NCBI RefSeq assembly: GCF_000264905.1
Contig: NW_006763136.1
Span: forward strand, 1,033,485 to 1,097,484
DNA: 64,000 nt
Direction: 5' to 3'
Source: Stereum hirsutum FP-91666 SS1
Taxonomy: Eukaryota > Basidiomycota > Agaricomycetes > Russulales > Stereaceae
The position numbers and the translations under genes are program-made. Numbering within the stretch: the stretch's first letter is position 1; the number at the start of each line of letters is the position of its first letter. This document shows positions 16,977 through 27,911 of this stretch, piece by piece. The notes under the pieces were generated by a model. The model worked only from the letters and a program-made list of their open reading frames with translations, did no database searches and was not told the origin of the DNA.

Positions 16977-16984
16977 TATATAAG
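16977..16984 (+). promoter_or_regulatory. TATA box of the LTR promoter
   Basis: TATATAAG precedes a G/A-rich stretch in the 3' LTR. The same box recurs at 17463-17470 after the gap with nearly the same flank, so the genome may hold only one. It would direct element transcription, with the 5' LTR copy lying just outside the window. Confidence 0.55.
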
Positions 16985-17014
16985 GAGGGGAGGAGCGCAA
17001 GCGAGCAATCCCCC

Positions 17015-17460
17015 NNNNNNNNNNNNNNNNNNNNNNNNNNNNNNNNNNNNNNNNNNNNNNNNNNNNNNNNNNNNNNNNNNNNNNNNNNNNNNNNNNNNNN
17101 NNNNNNNNNNNNNNNNNNNNNNNNNNNNNNNNNNNNNNNNNNNNNNNNNNNNNNNNNNNNNNNNNNNNNNNNNNNNNNNNNNNNNNNNNNNNNNNNNNNN
17201 NNNNNNNNNNNNNNNNNNNNNNNNNNNNNNNNNNNNNNNNNNNNNNNNNNNNNNNNNNNNNNNNNNNNNNNNNNNNNNNNNNNNNNNNNNNNNNNNNNNN
17301 NNNNNNNNNNNNNNNNNNNNNNNNNNNNNNNNNNNNNNNNNNNNNNNNNNNNNNNNNNNNNNNNNNNNNNNNNNNNNNNNNNNNNNNNNNNNNNNNNNNN
17401 NNNNNNNNNNNNNNNNNNNNNNNNNNNNNNNNNNNNNNNNNNNNNNNNNNNNNNNNNNNN
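17015..17460. other. Assembly gap (446 N) with duplicated edges
   Basis: The approximately 40 bases before the gap and the approximately 40 bases after it are almost the same sequence (GGTATATAAGGAGGG... to ...GCAATCCCCC), differing in one G run and the length of a C run. This is the signature of two contig ends that overlap but were not merged. The true LTR may contain no missing sequence. Confidence 0.85.
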
Positions 17461-17881
17461 GGTATATAAGGAGGGAGGAGCGCAAGCGAGCAATCCCCCC
17501 CAGAAGTTTAACGGGAATCAACAGTCTAAGAAGCAGAAATTGAAAATCTTGCTTCCTACCTACCTCACATCAGAAGTAGACTAGGAAATATATTTGTGTC
17601 ACCTTATTTGCATCTGTACGAAGAAGTACTTGTGCAAATATAATCTTGTCTCAGTCAAACCAGCTTGAACATTGTTGCGCTCAACTAGGAGTGCAATATC
17701 TGTGTGAACTTGCGTCTCTAAGAGCAATCCTATATTGTCCCAACCATTAAACTCGGTCTATTCACACCCACACCACAAATAACAGAGAAAAACCACAATA
17801 TCCTTAACTCAATAGGCAGTCTCTGAAGAGCCGGAAAACCGAGTACTGTCTAGGTTTGAATCATTTCTACCGCATTTCATC

Positions 17882-18346
17882 GCTTTGGGAACACCTCCTT
17901 CCGTCCTATGATGATTTAGGTCAACTAAACAGTACTGATATTACAGCTGTGACTCACCTATCCCAGTTTCCCAAGTCCATGAGGTTGAGATTTCCAATCA
18001 CGCCGAATATGCGGACCGTCATGCGTTGAAGAGAAGGAGGACGGAGAGAAAGTTCACTGAATGGTCGTGGGACATGTACAACGTCGAACTTTCTCGTAGG
18101 ATCTGTAGAGTGAGGGATCTCTTGGAGTTTTACCCATTCAAACAGAGCATCAAAGTCTCCCGGCATATACATCTCCCTGGGCATATCCGACCACTCGAGG
18201 GGTTCAGAGTTAGTACGGGCGATTTTTTGCGGATATGAATCTCTGATCAAACCGAGTGCGACGGTATCTGGTACAAGGAGTAAGTAGATGATTGTTAGTT
18301 GGTCTGTCGGGAACGGGACGGCACGCTCACCTTGTATGAATGCCAT
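17882..18346 (-). pseudogene. Host gene of unknown function interrupted by the retrotransposon
   Basis: Reading from 18346, exon 1 (18331-18346) starts at an ATG. A 63-base intron (18268-18330, GTGAGC...CAACTAAC...CAG) is followed by exon 2 (17958-18267). A 52-base intron (17906-17957, GTGAGT...CATCATAG) is followed by exon 3, which stays open for 24 bases until the LTR end at 17881. Both introns look canonical and the frame is continuous, so this is a genuine gene cut by the insertion. The 114 or so residues visible match no family I know. The missing 3' part should lie beyond the left edge of the window. Confidence 0.65.
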
Positions 18347-19126
18347 TCTTTATTTGGTGATATGTACATAGCTCTGCCAACCCGTTCTTTTATAGCTGAT
18401 AGTGTAGTCAACCATTCGTTCGACAGCCACAACCAATTGTGGCAAGCCTCGCCACAACCGGGAATTGCCAAGAATGAGCCAGAGTTCTGGACGTCGGTTT
18501 TTTTTGCAATTCGTGGGCGCACCATATGGAGCGTCACTGCATCTCCGCATGGTGAAGTCCTTCGAGGGTACGTTTGTGTTGTGTGTCGACATTCAGATGT
18601 TGACCTCTCCGTACCATCGTTCCTTTGCCCTCACCACTGAGTCTGCAGCTCGACACAAGAAACGTCTGGAACCTTTGATCTCGTTCCGATACGCTGACCC
18701 GTGTTCGCCCCAAATCGGCATCCTGTCCTGCTTGACTCGACTATGCTGTACCCAGCTGCGTGCACTTTAACGCCTCTCTTCGTTGAGACTTGCGTAGCCG
18801 ACATTGAAGGCTGTTCCGCTATGGTCTAGAATGTCTGCGCATTGTCTTGTTCCGGGCTTGTATCCACGCGTCCAGTGCGTCTGAAAGGCCTCTGTCTGCT
18901 GCGTCTGCTGTGTCGGTACTTGGGTGAATGAAATCACGGCTAGTACGGAAGCACGAGTACCCTCTCGTCTGGAACTGTGCTTCGCTCGAATCACGCCCCA
19001 AATTATGTCGTCTGCATTGACTTGACGATCCACTGGCTGATGTTCAATGACAAGTCCGTCTCTACTAGGTAGCTGCATTCCTATAAATATTAAAGTCGCA
19101 GTGGTATCCTATCTCATTATATCTGT
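18347..19126. other. Intergenic, no supported gene
   Basis: The stretch lies between the divergently arranged start of the interrupted gene and the 9-exon gene. Several short frames exist on both strands, but none has splice sites or composition I would defend. A TATAAAT box sits at 19082-19088. Confidence 0.5.
19082..19088 (+). promoter_or_regulatory. TATA box of the 9-exon gene
   Basis: TATAAAT lies 45 bases upstream of the start codon at 19127, a spacing seen at other genes in this window. Confidence 0.5.
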
Positions 19127-20893
19127 ATGCCTCCCAAGCGACCCCTCTCATCCATTATCAACGAACGTCAACAACTGTCTTCCGAAGGAACGTCCTCGAA
19201 AAAGACAAGGTGATCCCGTTTTATAGCACGCAACTCATATTGTTCCACTCACTCTATGATAGAAACTCTACGAAGGCCCTCCAGGAAATCATAACGTGGG
19301 TATTTGGCGATTCGTCCAGTTTGTGTCTTCACTGACATTGTACGGTATAGCGACGATGCTCCCCTTAGCCCTGCTCCTGATAGCCCAGCAGGTTCAGTCG
19401 ACGCTCCGAGGTCTGTGCAGTCCTTGTGTCCCGTCTTTCTTCACTTAATGATGTGCGATACATGTCTAAAACAGGAGTGAGCACGGCAATCTCTCCGCAA
19501 CGTGAGTTTTTTTGTATGAGTCAAATCGTCAATGATGCTGATAGGACATATTTCTCAGTGTATCCGGCAGCGGGGACTCCCGATCTGAGGACAGTAACCA
19601 GCGCAGTGAACCATCGACAACAAAGTAAGTTCTGTTTTCGGCTGTATGTGTATAATCTACGTCATGGCTAACTCGTCTATTTCGAAGCTCGCCAGCCAAA
19701 GATAACTCCCGAGCGCAAAATAATGTTTCCGGCGAGGGGAACTCGGCATCAGGTTCAAGAGAGCCCGAGCGCGCGGCACCATTGTCAAACACTTCCCCAA
19801 ATAATGAACCCCCAACGCATGCCGGGACTTCTGCCGCTCAGCGACAGTCGCTATCCAGTGATACTCTCAACCCCGATGGTACCGAACAGGACGACCCAAC
19901 ATTTGACCCTTCAACGTCTGCTTCGGATCCCGCTACGTTAGAGGAAATAATCACTTCATATGAAGTACCCGAGCACTTCAACGAGACCCTTCAACGGTGA
20001 GTATAGAATTTCACGTCTGATTCGTACGTCGACTAATGCCCTGGCGTCGCAGACGAGTCAGAGCCTTGCTTCTCTACCGCAATCAAGGAGATAGCCTCTT
20101 CTCTTTGTCGTACCTTCCTTGGACGCAAGTCTGTTGGGGATCCTGGGAGAATGGAACCGCCAACAGACTTTGCATTCGAGGTCAAGAGTCCACCGCGATC
20201 ACAGTCTGGCTGATAGGACACCTCAATCGACTCCATATGTTTGAGGACGACGGATCTTTCAAGCACAAGGTTTCTATTTCTGTAACTCTGTTAACGAATC
20301 ATATGCTACGCTCGGGGTTCAAAGTCTTGACGGAGCTCTCCAAGCCGCCCGAACGTGAGTTCAGTACGAACTCGAACTTTTTCGAAACTAACATTTCTCT
20401 CTCAGCCGTGGATACGAGTTTTCGGCGTATCAACGCCTCGCGTTGGTTGACATCACGTAGGCCTGGACAACGAGAAATTCATGTGCGTCTACTGCCTACA
20501 CTCTTTGCTGTTGCGTCCTTAGACGTCTCCAACTTCTTCTGCGAGTGCTGATATTCTGTCTGTCTTCGATGTCAGGTGGACGCCTTCCACGAATGCTACG
20601 ATGCCACTCGGCGATATCAGACGAAGACCTTGATGCCTCATAAAGATGTCGAAGACTTAAAGGAGGGCGATCTGGTCCTCGTCGAAGCTCAGATATCCCG
20701 GTTCAGTACGTCGACAGATTACAGAAGTCGACCACAGGCAAAGGACAAGGCCAAAGCTCGGAATAGAGGGTTCGTTGAATGGAAGGCTATGTTCGAGCTG
20801 TCGTCTGTTTCCCTCCTCAGAGAGCGCCCAGACATTGCTGAGCAACCGTCACGAGTTATCTCGTCTGTCACTCACTTTACGGGGTCGATTTAG
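19127..20893 (+). CDS. Unknown 9-exon gene, Ser-rich N-terminus and conserved-looking C-terminus
   Basis: Exons read as 19127-19209, 19263-19295, 19351-19410, 19475-19501, 19559-19624, 19688-19996, 20053-20354, 20406-20482 and 20576-20893, giving 424 aa with phases that agree throughout. All introns but the last are 51-64 bases, with good GT and AG ends. The N-terminal half is Ser/Asp/Pro-rich and probably disordered. The C-terminus contains LKEGDLVLVEAQ and a WKAMFELSSVSLL block that look structured. I do not recognise the family and propose no function. The frame of exon 7 is the least certain part, since another frame there is also open for over 50 codons. Confidence 0.6.
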
Positions 20894-21159
20894 GCTCTTC
20901 ATTTTTTTTGCCACTGCTACATATTTTTTTCTTTATACCTCTTCGAAAAACCACAAAAAAATTAGCACCATTTGTATAACATGCTCACATATAAAAAAAA
21001 CTCCCCAAAAAAAAGCTCTTTGATAATACCTCGTATATCGTTCAAGTTGGAGGAGATCACGCCACCAAAACATCTGCGCCACTTAAAGACCACGCGTGCG
21101 AAAACTCTACATATTTGCCTATCTTCGGCTACATCCGATTTATCTCTATCTCTTCTACC

Positions 21160-21952
21160 ATGAACACACCGACTCTACCTGTGGTAAGAAATAGACTAAT
21201 CGATATTTACATAAACTCATGGGATTTTTAGGATGTGCTGGACCGCATGACCAAAGCTCTAGTAGCTTTGGACGCCAGACTGTCTGGGTTAACTTCTGCT
21301 GTGGATAGTATGCGCGACAGCTTTGACGACATGAAGCAGGAGATGCGCTCCTATCTGGCGGGACCTTCTGGCTGGCCTGCAGTAGAACGTCCGTCTCAGT
21401 CGACAACTACTCATCGTTCTCGCTCAGAGGATGAACCTCCCCAGGTTTGTTGCGAGGTCACTTCCTTCACGGTCAAAGACTCACATGTCTCTATAGTCGT
21501 TTCTATTACACCCTTCGATTTGGGCCGCGTCCGGATCCGGGGATACAACTACACCTCAGTCACGAGAAAGTGGTCATCGAAGGTAACATTGATGTTCATT
21601 AGGTGTCGTACAAGGTTATACTAACGGACATGCACAGTTTAAACTCACGCTCTAATTCGATACCAGCGAAACAACCCGGCGACGAATACAGAGCGACATT
21701 TCCCGTGCCCTCTGCAGCGGTGGCGTGTGTTCCATGTAGGACACGAAAATGCAAATGTATTGGCGCATCCCCGATCACCGGGGAGACATGCATGTAAGTG
21801 TTTCGGACTATAAGACCTAGTGTTCCGCACTGAACCGTCGTAGTTCATGCTATACCAGAGGGATCGAATGCTCGTACGCGACGTCAGATCGCCTTCAAGT
21901 TCCGCGCAATTCAAAAAAGTACCATGGTGCTGGATCCGATTCTGTGCTGTGA
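21160..21952 (+). CDS. Coiled-coil plus C-terminal Zn(2)-Cys(6) zinc-cluster protein
   Basis: Exons 21160-21183, 21232-21444, 21497-21582, 21638-21793 and 21844-21952 encode 195 aa with consistent phases. Introns of 48-55 bases include a clear ACTAAC branch site in intron 3. Residues about 10-45 have heptad spacing (VLDRMTKALVALDARL) and probably form a coiled coil for dimerisation. Residues about 138-172 carry CVPCRTRKCKC, a 10-residue loop, CISC and YTRGIEC, that is CX2CX6CX10CX2CX6C, the fungal binuclear zinc cluster that binds DNA in the nucleus. The cluster is unusually C-terminal and the protein lacks the large regulatory domain of Gal4-type factors. The last zinc loop is split by intron 4, whose removal restores the motif. 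Confidence 0.75.
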
Positions 21953-22095
21953 ACGAACTCTCCACCCTTTTTCTTGTGACATACCCTGTTTCGATCATCT
22001 AGACCGTCCATTTGATAACTTTTTCTTGATAGGCAAATCTAGAACCGCCACCTTTCCTTCACTACTTAACTCCTTCCTTTGGCCATTGTCACAAT

Positions 22096-22825
22096 ATGCA
22101 CGAACCTACCGACGCAGAGATCGCCACTGCACTATTATCTATTATCTCGGTCTGGAGAGAACGAAAGAATTTCCTACATTTCCTCCATTATTGGGTAAAA
22201 TTGCAACATCCTTTGTGGCGTTTCACTTTCAAGGTTAGTAAATCATATGTATTTCAATGCGTTTGCTGATATCTCGCTGCAGAGATTGGCATCTGTTTAC
22301 GCTACCCTACAACACGACCTCGTTCCTCCCGACCCAATGTACACGCCTCAGTGGTCCGGCGTTATCATTCATCCGGATGGATTCGACCTTTCACCTCTGA
22401 AGGACCCAGAATCGCTCATAGGCCATCTCGATCTGTGCCTCGTCGAGTTCGACCAGGACGGCGCAGTAACGAAACAATCATTAGCAGATTTGATTGGTAG
22501 TGCGGGTGCTACGTGCTTCACCAACGCGTACGACCGAGACTCTCGTATCGATGACTGGTATTACGCGTTCTATGCGGACATGTCAGACACTACTAGTCCT
22601 CCGAACCCTATCGCAGATATTGTGAAGCCTGCTTCAGACCCTCCTATCAGAGGCCGCGTCTTAGTTGTTCTAAACGGACCTGAAGATGGGACGTGGGAGC
22701 TGACGCAGAGGATTAGCGAGGTCGTACTGGGAAGGACATTATGGTGGTATCGGATGTCAGGAAACACGGTATGGGATGTATTCGGAGAGAGGGAGCTGCG
22801 ACGTTATGTCAGGACGATGGTGTAA
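22096..22825 (+). CDS. Unknown two-exon protein, 226 aa
   Basis: Exon 1 (22096-22233, 46 codons) and exon 2 (22283-22825) are joined across a 49-base intron (GTTAGT...CTGCAG) in phase 0. The protein starts with an amphipathic region rich in Trp and aromatic residues, then a mixed alpha/beta-looking region with a hydrophobic GRVLVVLNGPEDGTW strand-turn near the C-terminus. I recognise no domain. It sits between the zinc-cluster gene and the A/B tandem array, on the same strand as both. Confidence 0.65.
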
Positions 22826-23221
22826 ATGGTCGGTAGATATTCATATTGCATCTCCGCCGATTGCTCATTGCTACTTTTCTAGACGTTTGCAATTGCGTGC
22901 TCTTGTATGTATTGTGTAGTGCGAATAATCCCCGCTCAATTATATCTCTTTCCACACTTCCGCAGCTGAAGAATCTCCTTTGGCTTGTAAGCTGACCAGT
23001 CTAAGTATGTCAAGGCATTGTCTTCAGGCCGAGAACCGCCATTTGCAAACGACTGCATGAAGACAATTAGTTAGCGTGCGCATCTATGGACAGGCCCAGA
23101 CCTTTGGTTGTTCCGAGGTAGGACATGATCCCAATTCCAATATTCGCTGTAATGGCGACGACTACGCAATTGAATGTACCCTGATTTTCGGCACCGCTTT
23201 CTGGCTAATACCTTGCTGAAG

Positions 23222-23229
23222 TATATAAG
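23222..23229 (+). promoter_or_regulatory. TATA box of gene A1
   Basis: TATATAAG lies 51 bases upstream of the A1 start codon at 23273. Confidence 0.5.
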
Positions 23230-23272
23230 CTTCGAACGCCCATCTCTAACATGCATCCTCAACACAACACCC

Positions 23273-24415
23273 ATGTCTACTATTCCCTGTATGCATCTTT
23301 TTTGTGTAGACTTTTTAATGATCTGACACGTCGATCACTCTTTAGGGAGAACCTCAACAACCGTCTTTCGACGCGTGCATATCCCCAAAGATGCTTCGGA
23401 TCAATATGATGCACTATCAAGCCATAGGAGCTACGTTCCGATATACAAGACAGAACTATTACATTGGCTACGGGTAATTTCTGCATCGTGTAACACCCGC
23501 GAAATCCTCAACTACCCTTTCAATGTTGTGTATGGCTACTCGTTGAATCTGCCATCTCCGAGGCGAGTAGAGATAAGAGTACAAGGTGTGCTAGAGCTGG
23601 GCGCCATGGCCACCAAAGTTCGTGTATCGTATGTATGGTTCTCCTATGGAGTGTGAATTTGCCGCTCACCTTCGCTATACAGAAGAACTACATCCCTCGG
23701 ATCGGATCTAGTACGATGGATGCAACTTGGATATGGTCGTCCCAAATATCGCGAGCGCTTTGAGGCCCAAATCAAAGCGTTGAGACGCATCGCAGATACT
23801 TGTAAGGTACAAATAGGCTTGTCTCCTTCAACATTGCCTCTGCCACGCTCGCTCTACCTTCGTCGTCGGGAGGATACGCCGGTAGTAAGTGTTTGCTTCT
23901 TCATCAATGTGTCGGCTCACGATGTAACTCCTTATCTAGCGACTAGAGGTCCCTGATCTCGAAATATTCGATCTCAACGAGGACACCGGTGTACTCGAGA
24001 ATATCGAAGGTCATCACTTGAACGTAGGGGATTTACTCGACGTCAATGTCCATGTAGAGCCCACGGTATATCGCGGTGATGACTCAGTACCCCGTACCGT
24101 GATATACTTCTCTTTCGACAGAGTAGTAAGAGTAGCTAAGACGACAGGACCTGTGAGCATGTTTAAGATACAACTTTCGGAGACATTGACTTTACCACTC
24201 TTCCTAGCGTACCCGGAGCACCGATAGACCCATTCATAACTTTCCTCACGACTATGACATACGTTATTCGGAGAGTCAGATGCTGGGTCACACTGTAGTG
24301 AGACGCATCGACCGATATTCATCAGCCGAAGAAAGTGTGTTGCTCCTTACTACAGTTGTCGTTCGCTTACTGAATGCGAGGTGTCTATTTCAAGGACGTC
24401 TACTGGACGAATTGA
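23273..24415 (+). CDS. Gene A1, unknown family A
   Basis: Exons 23273-23288, 23346-23628, 23683-23884, 23940-24152, 24208-24334 and 24381-24415 give 291 aa. The 16-base first exon, ending in phase 1, recurs at the same position in A2 and A3, which supports the chosen start over an upstream ATG at 23251. Conserved blocks are VEIRVQGVLE, a long amphipathic helix after RWMQLGYG, LYLRRR, and NVGDLLDVNVHVE followed by SVPRTVIYFSFDR. No known domain, signal peptide or membrane segment is seen. It is the first gene of an A-B-A-B-A array. The last short exon is the least certain. Confidence 0.7.
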
Positions 24416-24841
24416 ACCTGGATTGGGATAAATTCTATGCAGAGCAGGATTCTGAACCATGGATATAAGATCCGGATGTTTTGTACTTCACACTCACGGA
24501 TCAATATAATAAACACCCACTCACTATACATGACATTGATTTGCCCACTGCGGGCCACTGTGGCGACGATGAAACACATTGTTATTATCCCTCTCGGCAG
24601 TTGCCGTACCCGTGTCCCGGCGCGATGCAGCAACTCTGGTCTTCAATACCCTGTGATGTATACGCGAAACCTCGTTCTGGTATAGAGGTACAAGTCATTT
24701 ACTGCGCCGCTCTGGACTAATAAAGGATGAGTCTCGACTCCAGAGAATGTCTTCCGTCTCTAAGTGTGCTGTGCAATGGCGAACTTGTATGACCTGCTCA
24801 TATATATTTACGAGCGCGTCATGATCCTTCTTGACTGCAAC

Positions 24842-25923
24842 ATGCGACTACTAGATCTACCCCTCGAGCTGCTTATACATATTCTTTCTGCATTGACGCT
24901 AACCGACATGCGGGTCCTTATGCTCGTCAACACTGGGTGGCGTCACTTGATACAGCGATTTCTTTCTCGCAAACTCAACGTAGGCCTACGCCCCTTCGTC
25001 GGGGATCCAGATTTGCTACGGAATATACTTCGAACATCACACTCTGTCATCTCTGGATCCTTCGCCATTGACTTTGGATTCCACGGCACCATATGTCCCT
25101 CGATTCAAGTAGACGACCTTGATATATACTGTGGAGTCGCCAATGCCATAACAGTTATCGACCATCTGTGCCGCAATGAAGGATACCTCGCGCTCCCTAT
25201 GACATCCCTTCCTTGCACACATTGGATAGGTGACCATGACTCTGGGATTGCATCGGTAGTTCGGATGTTACATCCTCGAGGCACAAAAGTGGATGTCATA
25301 TGCAGTACAAGGATCTCTGCCTTGCATCCCATCGCATACTCCTGGAGTACACTTGCGATGTCATTCTTGACCGCGGACGGCTTTTGCTCCGCCTACTATT
25401 CCTTGGCACTGAAGGGGATTGGGTGTCTTAACCCATCGCGGCAAAACACGATCCCCTTGAAATCGCGCGTCAAGAAGTATAAAAGAATGGGGTTCCGTAT
25501 CGTCGATTTCGATGACCGTGAAGTGCGATCGTATATGTTCTCTCGCACGTAGTGTATCTGTGCTGATTTGCTCCGCCAGGTGTACTCCCACCATACTTAT
25601 TCTTCAGCTCTTCCGGAGGCGGCCTTGCCATCACCTCAAAAGCCGGAAGTACGTGGCACTTTCAATAATGATATCTCATATTTGCTTTATCTAACTCTAC
25701 AATGCAGAACGCACTGACTGTATGGAATTGCCCCCATGTGCCTCGTCGGTTCAGCGATGTAGGATCCTTTCGTATGCACTTCGGAATTCCCTCAGCGACG
25801 ACGGAAGAACACGCCTTATTCCCTTTCGAGGAGCCTGAATGGACTATGGGTGGCGCAGAATGTGGCGGCGCTTGTAGACGGAGATCACGAAGTTTAGTGA
25901 AGCCCATAACAGCGTATTTGTGA
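24842..25923 (+). CDS. Gene B1: F-box protein with nucleotidyltransferase-like domain
   Basis: Exons 24842-25522, 25580-25648 and 25708-25923 give 321 aa. Exon 1 is exactly 681 bases, as in B2, which supports the start at 24842 over an in-frame upstream ATG at 24764. Residues 1-40 form an F-box (LLDLPLELLIHILSALTLTD, then a Trp near residue 27), the module that docks to Skp1 in SCF ubiquitin ligases. Next comes VISGSFAIDF, then DDLDIYCG and later KVDVICS, matching the hGS, DhD and hDh pattern of nucleotidyltransferase folds. A Cys-containing C-terminal block reads NCPHVPRRFSDVGS. Enzymatic activity is unproven. A role linking substrate recognition to ubiquitination is inference. Confidence 0.75.
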
Positions 25924-26293
25924 TTGGATTGAGTGGGTATTCTTCTCCGTCTTTTTCTCTCTTACAGCTGGTGCACATTGTTGACTTAGAGAAAGCTAGA
26001 CTCTACAAACCGAACATGCACAGGAAATTCGACGCCTTGGCAGTATCATATGCAGGCTGTGCAGAACCCTCATTTCGCGATGTCTTACGGGTATTCATAT
26101 AGATAAATATCCAATCACTTAAAGTAAGTACTCCAAACTCTAGATCACTCCATTTAGACGCTAGGTCTAGACGACACTAAAGTCTTATTTGAAATTGACA
26201 CTCATGCGCTTTTTGGGACGCATTCTAGGTCTTCTCTTTGCTGTAGTGGTCTTAAGCATTCAACGACGGATCCTGGGATGGGCATAACATCTT

Positions 26294-27405
26294 ATGTCCC
26301 TCATTCGCTGTATGATCCAATCGTAACCGTTTTCCGAATTACGCTGATTTTGCTACCATTCGTCGCAGGGAAAGATACGTCTACGCTTTTACGAGCCGAG
26401 CGGACTGGCAAGACGTCCGCTTGGAACGAGAAAGACCCTGCGTCGTTCGTCCCTCAAGGAAGCCAAGAGCTGATGCAGTGGCTAAGGGTGGTCTCTACGG
26501 CGGATCCTTCTTCTTGGCCATTGAACTATCCATTTCGTGTTGTTTACGCCCATCTACTACCTTGTTTTTCTCCGCCTTCCGTTGAAGTACGTATCCAAGG
26601 CGTGATAGAAGATGGATCAGTCAAGCGAGGTGTTTGGGTGCAGTAAGTAGTTTTTATTTTTCTATTGTCCCAAATACGCTCACTGTTTGTGTATAGGCGA
26701 CCAAAGGTCTTTGGCCAGGAGAGTATCCGGTGGCTCAGGCTCGGCTACGGGAAAGCCGAGCACCAAGAACGATTTCAGACCCAGCTGAGAACGTTGCGGT
26801 CTATCGCGGATACATGCAAGAGACAACTTAGCTTGCCTCCATCGACTTTACCTCTTCCTACATCTATCTGTCTTCGGCGTAGGACACCGGAATTTGTCGG
26901 TGTCGTTATCATGTCTTATTTTACTGTGTCTAACATGATATACTCCATCAGGGCGACTCTATGACCGCACCGATAGTCAATGAAATCAATGGGAAAACTG
27001 GTGTTCTCGAAAAACGTTCACTTAACGACCTTCGAGTGGGTGACATGCTTGACATCAACGTAGATGTCGAGGTGGCCGTCTATAGGGCAGAGGACTCTGT
27101 TCCTCGAACTGCGGTATATTTTTCCTTCGACAGACTTGTGAGAGTAGCACGAGCTACAGGACTGGTCGGTTTCCTTTCGCCTAATCACCACAGCTGTGTC
27201 TCTTACTTCCATTATCATAGAATCGGAGCCGTAAACTCGGTAAACTAATTTCGCACGACCTCCTTGACTTTCGTTACGTGGAGAAGGACACGATAGGACA
27301 TACCATGGTGGAGCCTATCGACCAACCGTTGACTCCTGATGAAAGTATGTCAGCACCTCCTCATTGCTATTATTACTCTGCCTGATTGTCGAAGACTCTC
27401 CTTGA
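26294..27405 (+). CDS. Gene A2, unknown family A
   Basis: Exons 26294-26309, 26369-26642, 26697-26895, 26952-27164, 27221-27344 and 27395-27405 give 278 aa, with the same intron phases as A1. The start at 26294 was chosen by analogy with A1: a 16-base first exon beginning MS and joined at a Trp codon. Shared blocks are VEVRIQGVIE, LRLGYGKAEHQERF, ICLRRR, RVGDMLDINVDVE and SVPRTAVYFSFDR. Introns 3 and 4 begin GTCGGT, a weaker donor than elsewhere in the family. It lies between B1 and B2. Function is unknown. Confidence 0.68.
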
Positions 27406-27911
27406 AGGTCTTCTCGTGAAATCACTGAATATGAAGTGGAAGCAAAAGCAAATGTCTCCAGCTTAACTTTCAGATTGTATATATATATATCCACATTAGA
27501 CTCGTTTGTTAAATACTTAGATGAATACAACCTCCTCTCACATAATACAGTAGCAATGACGAAAAAGCATGTTACTTTTGTTTCTGAGTCAGTTCTGCCA
27601 CTGTGGCGCATCTTATCTTATCATGGTTATCAGATCGAACCGCGTTCCGCCTTCGGCCACTTAGCTCACTCTGTCTACTTACTCTCCCTCTTGCTGAAGG
27701 CTTTGTTTTGGCTCTCTGTTGTGTCTGGGTTCCCTGTGCAATATATGCGTGCTCTAGGCTAAGGACGGTCCACGGTAGCTCTAGAAGGCATGGTGAGCCT
27801 CGATCTAGACGAGAGGTCGTTTCGTGACAATGTTGAACTGGAAGACTCGCACCCCAAAAATGGTCTATAAAGCTAGCTTGGTGATACCATGGTTCGAGTG
27901 ACAATCTCATC

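Larger units (their letters stand above)
1..17881 (+). mobile_element. Giant Ty3/gypsy LTR retrotransposon, 5' LTR truncated by the window
   Basis: The order LTR, primer-binding site, Gag with CCHC knuckle, DTG protease, reverse transcriptase, RNase H, integrase, LTR is that of Ty3/gypsy elements. The internal part alone exceeds 16 kb, against roughly 5-6 kb for typical family members. The excess comes from extra protease-like domains and a GC-rich C-terminal region in ORF1, plus about 2 kb of accessory ORFs after Pol. All main ORFs are open and the two LTR ends match over 329 bases, so the copy looks young and possibly competent. The left junction and target-site duplication lie outside the window. 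Confidence 0.93.
16617..17881 (+). repeat. 3' LTR (start uncertain, interrupted by assembly gap)
   Basis: The end at 17879-17881 is fixed by identity of 17553-17881 with window positions 1-329. The start is not fixed, because the 5' copy is cut off. TG at 16617, just after the purine-rich run, is the earliest reasonable candidate. A later start near 16900, after a second purine-rich run, is possible. TATATAAG boxes stand at 16977-16984 and again just after the N gap. Confidence 0.7.

Noticed and set aside
16897..17584. Long frames across the N gap on both strands
   Set aside because: They are open only because N codons cannot be stops; they are artefacts of the gap.
18767..19078. Minus-strand frame of 103 codons
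   Set aside because: No convincing splice sites or protein-like blocks; it overlaps the promoter side of the 9-exon gene.
20053..20200. Alternative reading frame of exon 7 in the 9-exon gene (DESEPCFSTAIKEIASSL)
   Set aside because: Its composition is attractive, but no acceptor site gives that phase from the preceding donor, and it runs into TGA TAG.
23251..23280. Upstream ATG for gene A1
   Set aside because: It is in another frame from exon 2, and the 16-base first exon from 23273 is conserved in A2 and A3.
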